This document shows, in pieces, positions 5,635 to 10,738 of a DNA stretch of 10,738 nucleotides. Under the pieces are notes generated by a model that saw only the letters and a program-made list of their open reading frames with translations, was not told the origin of the DNA and did not search any database. Location: the NCBI GenBank assembly GCA_003456175.1, contig DMPB01000039.1:41974-52711 (forward strand), written 5' to 3'. Origin of the DNA: Chitinophagaceae bacterium (GTDB lineage: Bacteria; Bacteroidota; Bacteroidia; Chitinophagales; Chitinophagaceae). Each line of letters starts with the position of its first letter. Position 1 is the first letter of the stretch. The translations under genes and the position numbers were made by a program.

Positions 5635-5639
5635 TAGTT

Positions 5640-6308
5640 ATGTTACGAACGGTACAAATAACAAAAGATGGTAGTGCTACCATTGCCATTCCAGATATGC
5701 AGGTAACTTATCACAGCCATCATGGTGCAGTGCAAGAAAGCCGACATGTATTTATTAATGCAGGGCTGATGCATCAGCGCCATCGGCTTGAAATTGAGGT
5801 GTTTGAAATGGGCTTAGGTACGGGCCTCAATGCTTTATTAACTTTTGAAATGGCTTTAGCGCAACCATTTACCGTAAGGTACACTAGTATAGAAAAATTT
5901 CCCTTACGGGCAAATGAATGGTCGGAAATTGATTACAGCGAATACATTAAAATACCTGATACTAAAGCATGCTTAAACGCCTTACATGAAAGTACTTGGC
6001 ACGAATGGCACAGATGGCATGCAAAATTTTCGTTGTATAAAATAATGGGCAGTTTGTTAGAAGTTCAGCTGCCAGCGAATACCTATCATGTTATTTATTT
6101 CGATGCATTTGCCCCCACGGCACAGCCCGAATTGTGGAGTATAGCTGTTTTTGCAACATGTTTCAATGCTTTGGCAAGCGGGGGCTGTTTGGTAACGTAT
6201 TGTAGTAAAGGTGTAGTGCGTAGGGCTATGGAATCGGTGGGTTTTTTGGTAGAAAAACTACCTGGCCCACCGGGTAAGCGAGAAATGGTACGGGCAATAA
6301 AACCTTAA
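5640..6308 (+). CDS. mnmD: tRNA mnm5s2U34 methyltransferase MnmD (stand-alone MnmC1 domain)
   Basis: This 222-residue SAM-dependent methyltransferase (formerly DUF752) converts nm5s2U to mnm5s2U at the wobble position of certain tRNAs. It matches the N-terminal half of bifunctional MnmC; no FAD-dependent MnmC2 domain is present, as in other stand-alone MnmD proteins. Motifs seen: YHSHHGAVQESRHVFINAG (24-42), the SAM loop EVFEMGLGTGLNAL (53-66), YFDAFAP (153-159) with the conserved Asp, PELWSIAVF (163-171), TYCSKGVVRRAMESVGF (186-202) and GPPGKREMVRA (209-219). Start at the ATG at 5640; no Shine-Dalgarno. It is divergent from the glycosylase. The gene contains two copies of the CATTT...CCGTAAGG motif 20 bp apart in opposite orientation. 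Confidence 0.93.
   Translation: MLRTVQITKDGSATIAIPDMQVTYHSHHGAVQESRHVFINAGLMHQRHRLEIEVFEMGLGTGLNALLTFEMALAQPFTVRYTSIEKFPLRANEWSEIDYSEYIKIPDTKACLNALHESTWHEWHRWHAKFSLYKIMGSLLEVQLPANTYHVIYFDAFAPTAQPELWSIAVFATCFNALASGGCLVTYCSKGVVRRAMESVGFLVEKLPGPPGKREMVRAIKP
5866..5881 (+). repeat. Copy 5 of the motif, CATTTACCGTAAGGTA
   Basis: Inside mnmD, encoding PFTVRY. It has a TACC/GGTA stem and a GTAA loop. Confidence 0.6.
5901..5916 (-). repeat. Copy 6 of the motif, variant CATTTGCCCGTAAGGG
   Basis: Inside mnmD, inverted relative to copy 5 and 20 bp from it. The stem is CCC/GGG and the GTAA loop is kept; one extra C is present. Confidence 0.5.
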
Positions 6309-6395
6309 ACCACCGAGAGAAAAGTCCGTTTGTCACATAGATATACCAATGAGCGATAAGGTTGATTATTTTGAGCCAAATACCAAATTTCAGTT

Positions 6396-9300
6396 ATGAA
6401 GTTGACGAAGTTTTTCACGGCAGTTGCCTTGTTCGCAAGCACTGCATTGCAAGCCCAAACCGCACCTAAATGGCTGCGCTATGCTGCTATTTCGCCCGAT
6501 GGTACTACCATTGCTTTTACATATAAAGGCGATATTTACACCGTGCCAGCAAGTGGTGGAAACGCTACCTTACTCACCATGCACGAAGCTCACGACTTTA
6601 TGCCTGTTTGGAGCCGCGATGGTAAGCAGTTGGCTTTTGCCAGCGACCGTTATGGTAATTTTGATGTGTTTATGATTGCTGCCAATGGTGGAACAGCGCA
6701 GCGTATAACCTATCATTCAACCAATGAGTATCCTTATGATTTTACACCTGACGGTAAATTTGTAGTATTCGGAGCTGCTCGTGGAGATGTTGCCAATAGT
6801 CGATTATATCCTATAGGTTATATGCCCGAGTTGTACCAAGTTGCTGTAACGGGTGGCCGCCCTAAGCAAATATTAGGAACACCAGCAGAAGATATTCGCT
6901 TTAATACGAATGGCACTCAATTTTTATATCACGATAAAAAAGGGCAGGAGAACGCGTGGCGTAAGCACCAAACATCTTCTGTAGCCAGAGATATTTGGCT
7001 GTACGATGCTGCCAGTGGTAAGCATACTAAACTAACCAACTTCGCCGGTGAAGATAGAACACCTGTTTTTGCAGAAGGCGATAAAACCATTTACTACCTC
7101 AGTGAAGCTAGTGGTAGTTTTAATGTGCATAAAATGGCAGCTAATGGAAGTAATTCACAGCAAGTAACTAAGTTCAAAAAACATCCTGTACGGTTTTTAA
7201 CGGCAGCGAACAATGGTACACTTTGTTTTAGTTACGATGGTGAGTTATATACCATGCAGCCTAACGGCAGCCCCAAAAAAATAAACATCAATGTAATTGC
7301 CGATGCTCATAGTAACAGCGAGCAGTTGGTGCGTGTTAATAGTGGTGGTGGCATTGCTGTGTCGCCTAATGGTAAAGAAGTTGCATTTATTTTTAGAGGC
7401 GAAGTATTTGTGAATAGTGTAGAAGGTGGCTTTACCAAACGTATTACTAATACGCCTGAACAAGAAGTAGGTGTACAGTTTGCCCCCGATGGACAATCGC
7501 TTATTTATGCTTCGGAGCGTAACAACAAATGGAGTATTTACGAAACTAAACGAGTTCGTAAAGAAGAAGCTTATTTCTTCAATGCTACCTTACTTAAAGA
7601 AACGCCTGTACTCGATAATGCTAACGATAATACGCAACCAGTGTATAGTAATAATGGCAAAGAACTTGCCTACATAGAAAATCGTAATCAGTTACGCATT
7701 TTGAATCTTGCTACCAAAAAATCGAGAACAATACTATCTACAGCACACATTTTCGCATGGACAGAGAACGATCAATACTTTCAATGGAGCCCCGATGATC
7801 AATGGTTATTGTTTGATTATGCAGTACCGGGTAGTGCTGTAGGCGAAGTTGGCTTGGTAAGTGCCGATGGTAGCAAAATTGTGAATCTAACAGAAAGCGG
7901 ATTTAATGATTATCGTCCACGTTGGGCTATGGGTGGCAAAGCCATGATTTGGCTTAGCAATCGTGATGGCCTACGCGGAGCAGCTATGAGTGGCGGTTCG
8001 CAAAGCGATGCCTACGCTATGTTTTTTGCACAAGAAGCATGGGATAAATTCAAACTCACTAAAGATGAAGCGACCTTAGCCAAAGAACTTGAAGAAAAGC
8101 AAGCAAAAGCCGATACATCAAAGAATAAAAAAGCATCTAAAGACACTGTTATTATCGATTGGGATGGCTTAGCACAACGTAAATCTAAACTTACCATTCA
8201 TTCCTCTAGCATGGGTGATGCGCTTGTAAGTAAAGATGGTGAAACCCTCTACTACCTTGCTCGTTTTGAACGGGGCATGAATTTGTGGACTACCAACTTA
8301 CGTTCACGTGAAACTAAAATGCTAGTACCACTTAATGCAGGTTTCGCAAGTATGGTGTGGGATAAAGAACAGAAAAATATTTTCATTAGTACCGATGGTA
8401 GCATCATTAAGTTAGATCCAACCAGCACAAAGCAAGATCGTATTGCCATTAATGGTGAAATGACGGTTGATGTAAACACAGAGCGTCAAGCCATGCTTGA
8501 TCATGTTTGGCGTAGAACCAAAAAAACATTTTACACCAACACTTACCACGGTGCCGATTGGGATGGCCTCAAGCCCGATTACGATGCTTATATCAGCTCT
8601 ATTGGTAACACTTACGAATTGGCAGAAATGCTTAGCGAACTACTTGGCGAGCTTAACGTAAGCCACAGTGGCGCTGCTTACAGTAACTTCAATCCGAATG
8701 GCGATGTTACTGCATCGTTAGGTGTTATCTACGATGCCAATTACACAGGCGATGGTGTTCGTATCGAAGAAGTAATCAAAGGTGGTCCACTCGATAAAGC
8801 AGGCTTCAACATTGCCGCAGGCAGCATTATTGAAGCTATTGATGGCGAAACCATTACGGCCAATACCGATGTAGCACAGTACTTGAATCGCAAGGTTGGA
8901 AAGCAAGTATTACTCGCCTTACGGCAAAATGATACGCGTCGCGAAATTGTGGTGAAGCCTGTAAGCTTGGGAGAAGAAAACAATCTTTTATATAAGCGTT
9001 GGGTAAAGCGTAATGCCGATGAGGTAGAACGCTTAAGTAAAGGTGCTTTAGGCTATGTACATATCCCAGGTATGAGTGATGGCGTGTTTAGAACAACCTA
9101 CGAAGAAATGATGGGTAAGTACTTTCATAAACAAGCTATTGTAGTAGATACACGCAACAATGGTGGTGGCGATTTGGTGGCCGATTTAGCAACCTTTCTC
9201 AGCGGTAAAAAGTTTATGGATTACACCAACGATATTCGTAGCAATGGTTATGAACCCAATTTCCGTTGGACGAAGCCTAGTATTTCACTAGCCAACGAAG

Positions 9301-9602
9301 CCAACTATAGCGATGGACATTGCTACTCGTTTATGGTAATTGATCAGCAGATTGGTAAGTTGGTAGGTGCACCCGTGCCAGGCACTTGCTCGTTCGCTGC
9401 ATGGGAATCGTTAATGGATAGCGGCATACGTTGGGGTGCCCCAACAGTAGGTGTAAAAGCCAACGATGGTCGCTACTTAGAAAATAGTCAAACACAGCCC
9501 GATATCTTAGTTTTAAATGCACCAGAACAAGTAGTGAAAGGTGTTGATCAACAACTTGAAGAGGCTGTTAAAGCTTTACTACAAGCGTTGGGTAATAAAT
9601 AG
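6396..9602 (+). CDS. Secreted tricorn-type protease (S41 family, beta-propeller, PDZ)
   Basis: A 1068-residue tricorn-protease homologue. Residues 1-20 form a signal peptide ending ALQA before Gln21, so the protein is exported, probably to the periplasm, unlike the cytosolic archaeal enzyme. About 25-690 are TolB/PD40-like beta-propeller repeats (patterns such as ISPDGTTIAF, FAPDGQSLIYAS, WSPDDQWLLF), interrupted by a Lys/Glu/Ala-rich linker around 560-590. A helical region near 700-755 leads to VSHSG (Ser756-His757); a PDZ domain lies at about 773-865 and the S41 core at about 880-1065. YSDGH supplies the nucleophile Ser972 with Asp973, and LENSQTQPD supplies Glu1029; together with Ser756/His757 these reproduce the Ser-His-Ser-Glu catalytic tetrad of tricorn, so the enzyme looks active. 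It likely trims peptides. The ATG at 6396 starts directly on the signal peptide. No strong promoter is visible in the 87-bp gap after mnmD. Confidence 0.94.
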   Translation: MKLTKFFTAVALFASTALQAQTAPKWLRYAAISPDGTTIAFTYKGDIYTVPASGGNATLLTMHEAHDFMPVWSRDGKQLAFASDRYGNFDVFMIAANGGTAQRITYHSTNEYPYDFTPDGKFVVFGAARGDVANSRLYPIGYMPELYQVAVTGGRPKQILGTPAEDIRFNTNGTQFLYHDKKGQENAWRKHQTSSVARDIWLYDAASGKHTKLTNFAGEDRTPVFAEGDKTIYYLSEASGSFNVHKMAANGSNSQQVTKFKKHPVRFLTAANNGTLCFSYDGELYTMQPNGSPKKININVIADAHSNSEQLVRVNSGGGIAVSPNGKEVAFIFRGEVFVNSVEGGFTKRITNTPEQEVGVQFAPDGQSLIYASERNNKWSIYETKRVRKEEAYFFNATLLKETPVLDNANDNTQPVYSNNGKELAYIENRNQLRILNLATKKSRTILSTAHIFAWTENDQYFQWSPDDQWLLFDYAVPGSAVGEVGLVSADGSKIVNLTESGFNDYRPRWAMGGKAMIWLSNRDGLRGAAMSGGSQSDAYAMFFAQEAWDKFKLTKDEATLAKELEEKQAKADTSKNKKASKDTVIIDWDGLAQRKSKLTIHSSSMGDALVSKDGETLYYLARFERGMNLWTTNLRSRETKMLVPLNAGFASMVWDKEQKNIFISTDGSIIKLDPTSTKQDRIAINGEMTVDVNTERQAMLDHVWRRTKKTFYTNTYHGADWDGLKPDYDAYISSIGNTYELAEMLSELLGELNVSHSGAAYSNFNPNGDVTASLGVIYDANYTGDGVRIEEVIKGGPLDKAGFNIAAGSIIEAIDGETITANTDVAQYLNRKVGKQVLLALRQNDTRREIVVKPVSLGEENNLLYKRWVKRNADEVERLSKGALGYVHIPGMSDGVFRTTYEEMMGKYFHKQAIVVDTRNNGGGDLVADLATFLSGKKFMDYTNDIRSNGYEPNFRWTKPSISLANEANYSDGHCYSFMVIDQQIGKLVGAPVPGTCSFAAWESLMDSGIRWGAPTVGVKANDGRYLENSQTQPDILVLNAPEQVVKGVDQQLEEAVKALLQALGNK
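8916..8931 (-). repeat. Copy 7 of the motif, variant CATTTTGCCGTAAGGC
   Basis: Inside the tricorn gene on the opposite strand, with one extra T before the GCC-GTAA-GGC hairpin. Confidence 0.5.
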
Positions 9603-9610
9603 TATAGGTT

Positions 9611-9629
9611 ATTTACCTTACGGTAAATG
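9611..9629 (-). repeat. Copy 8 of the motif, with an extended stem
   Basis: CATTTACCGTAAGGTAAAT on the minus strand, just after the tricorn stop codon. The stem ATTTACC/GGTAAAT is 7 bp, the longest of the eight copies. On the + strand it is also a small hairpin with a TTAC loop. Confidence 0.6.
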
Positions 9630-9642
9630 ATGGATAAGATGT

Positions 9643-9689
9643 AATCAGCTATATGGGTGGCCTTAGGCCACCCATATAGCTGATTTTTT
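9643..9689 (+). terminator. Strong intrinsic terminator of the tricorn gene
   Basis: Perfect 20-bp inverted arms at 9643-9662 and 9666-9685, with a GGTGGCC/GGCCACC core and a TTA loop, followed by Ts to 9689. It lies 40 bases after the tricorn stop. The stem is unusually long for an intrinsic terminator. Confidence 0.85.
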
Positions 9690-9693
9690 ATTT

Positions 9694-9739
9694 ATATCAT
9701 GCATAAAATACCAACTTGTTGGTATTTTATGCATGATAT
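9694..9739. repeat. Second long perfect hairpin, 22-bp arms
   Basis: Arms 9694-9715 and 9718-9739 are exact reverse complements separated by two bases. There is no T-tract on either side in either direction, so it is not a normal terminator. It lies 32 bp before the next start codon and only 9 bp after the terminator run. Confidence 0.8.
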
Positions 9740-9747
9740 GCTCGGTA

Positions 9748-9755
9748 TACTTTTG
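9748..9755 (+). promoter_or_regulatory. Candidate -7 box for the propeller gene
   Basis: TACTTTTG fits TAnnTTTG. No good TTG lies at the right distance; the expected -33 position falls within the right arm of the 22-bp hairpin, so that hairpin may overlap the promoter. Confidence 0.35.
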
Positions 9756-9770
9756 AAATAAAATTATATT

Positions 9771-10738
9771 ATGATAAAAAGAATACTCATTCAAACTTGT
9801 TTTCTTTTATTAATGGCTAACTTGTCTTTTTGTCAAGGCTGGATAAATAGTAGTAACGGTATAGAGCAAAACATGTATCTCTCGGGGGTTTCATTTTCTA
9901 ATCCATCCAAGGGCTGGTGTGTTTCTTCTAGCGGTGGCCGAATTTTTACAACTAACGATGGAGGCGCTAATTGGTCTAGAAACTTTTTTAGTGATGGCAT
10001 AGGGTTTATAGGTGTTCAAGCAATCAATGATAGTACGGTTTGGGCAGTACGAGACCTAGGACAGGCCTTTAGAACCACTAACGGTGGAGCATCATGGACT
10101 TCTTCGGCAACTGTCGGTTTCCAAGTAATTAGAGATTTTTCCTTTATTTCAGCTGGTACAGGTTGGTTACTTGGAGGTGGTACTGGTGTGGGGTTGTGGA
10201 GAACAACCGATAGCGGTAATACCTGGGTTAATCAATCTGGTGGTTGGCCTAATATCTTTCAACTATCTTTGAATGCTGTTTGTTTTGTAGATGCCAATAA
10301 CGGTTGGGCTGTTGGTAGTAATGGAGTAGTTTTAAGAACATCTAATGGCGGTAGTACTTGGGTACAACAAGCTTCGAACACAACTACTATTTTAAGAGAT
10401 GTTTTTTTTATCAATAGTACAACTGGTTGGGCAATTGGTGATAATGGCACCATCATTCGTACAAGTAACGGTGGTGCTACATGGACCCCAAGCACTAACG
10501 CTGGCACAACCAATGTACTTTTTAGAGTTCATTTTGCATCTTCTATGTTGGGCTGGGCAGTAGGAGAGAATGGTACCATTATTCAATCTACAGACGGAGG
10601 AGCTACGTGGGTAAGTTTAATTTCAGGAACAACTTCCCTTTTAAGAGATATTTTTCTAATTAGTCCAAATCGCGGTTGGGCCGTTGGACATGAAAATACT
10701 GTGCTGCAATTCGGTAGCGCCACCTTACCTACGAACTT
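9771..10738 (+). CDS. Secreted Ycf48-like beta-propeller protein, 3' end outside window
   Basis: An open frame from the ATG at 9771 to the window edge (322 codons, no stop). Residues 1 to about 22 (MIKRILIQTCFLLLMANLSF...) form a signal peptide. Then come seven tandem repeats of the Ycf48/BNR type, each with GW (or VW) followed by G.I..T.DGG..W, for example GWAVGSNGVVLRTSNGGSTW. The GW/VW positions fall at about 48, 90, 131, 178, 219, 261 and 302, a period near 42 residues, consistent with a seven-bladed propeller. The last repeat decays into GSATLPTN, like the start of a linker. In Bacteroidota such proteins often end in a type IX secretion sorting domain; that part would be beyond the window. 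Ycf48 itself assists photosystem II assembly, which is not implied here: these proteins are mostly surface or extracellular proteins of unknown role. Confidence 0.85.
   Translation, partial: MIKRILIQTCFLLLMANLSFCQGWINSSNGIEQNMYLSGVSFSNPSKGWCVSSSGGRIFTTNDGGANWSRNFFSDGIGFIGVQAINDSTVWAVRDLGQAFRTTNGGASWTSSATVGFQVIRDFSFISAGTGWLLGGGTGVGLWRTTDSGNTWVNQSGGWPNIFQLSLNAVCFVDANNGWAVGSNGVVLRTSNGGSTWVQQASNTTTILRDVFFINSTTGWAIGDNGTIIRTSNGGATWTPSTNAGTTNVLFRVHFASSMLGWAVGENGTIIQSTDGGATWVSLISGTTSLLRDIFLISPNRGWAVGHENTVLQFGSATLPTN

Noticed and set aside
6329..6373. Promoter for the tricorn gene from TTTG (6329) and TTATTTTG (6366)
   Set aside because: The spacing is far too long (over 30 nt) and the -7 box is imperfect.
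9771..9839. Lipoprotein signal in the propeller protein (LSFC)
   Set aside because: The residue before Cys is Phe, which does not fit the lipobox; an ordinary signal peptide is more likely.
10259..10586. Minus-strand open frames at the right end
   Set aside because: They are antisense shadows of the repeat-rich propeller gene, whose forward frame has a signal peptide and seven clear repeats.

Overview
The window looks like a chromosomal segment from a member of the Bacteroidota, probably close to the Chitinophagaceae. This is inferred from moderate-to-low GC, the lack of Shine-Dalgarno sequences before start codons, several matches to the Bacteroidota promoter form (TTG or TTTG, then TAnnTTTG), and gene content: a secreted tricorn-type protease, a CstB-like persulfide dioxygenase/rhodanese, stand-alone MnmD and a Ycf48-like secreted propeller. 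No mobile element, tRNA, rRNA or CRISPR array was seen.

Layout. 12-395 (-) is ridA. Divergent from it, a short 3-hydroxyacyl-CoA dehydrogenase-like gene (474-1082) and tsaB (1087-1785) form a + strand pair separated by 4 nt. An ArsR-type regulator (1880-2224) precedes a CstB-like sulfur-detoxification gene (2297-3709), with a long hairpin filling much of the gap between them. A bidirectional terminator at 3750-3773 separates cstB from the convergent asd gene (3819-4811, -). The asd leader (4839-4991) holds a promoter, a 17-codon leader peptide, an antiterminator and a terminator, which looks like a classical amino-acid attenuator. A HhH DNA glycosylase (4999-5601, -) lies upstream of asd and is divergent from mnmD (5640-6308, +). 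A 1068-residue secreted tricorn-family protease (6396-9602) follows. Two very long perfect hairpins (9643-9739) separate it from a secreted Ycf48-like beta-propeller gene that runs off the right edge (9771-10738).

Themes. Most genes are housekeeping: tRNA modification (TsaB for t6A, MnmD for mnm5s2U), damage control (RidA, glycosylase, CstB) and aspartate-family amino-acid synthesis (Asd). The less ordinary content is regulatory or structural: the candidate asd attenuator, inverted repeats around the arsR and cstB promoters, and a short motif, CATTT(A/G)CCGNAAGG, present eight times in both orientations and in both genes and gaps. That density and distribution resemble a DNA uptake sequence or a HIP1-like iterated motif. 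There is no gene-free stretch above 300 bases; the largest gaps are 4812-4998 (asd leader) and 9603-9770 (hairpins).
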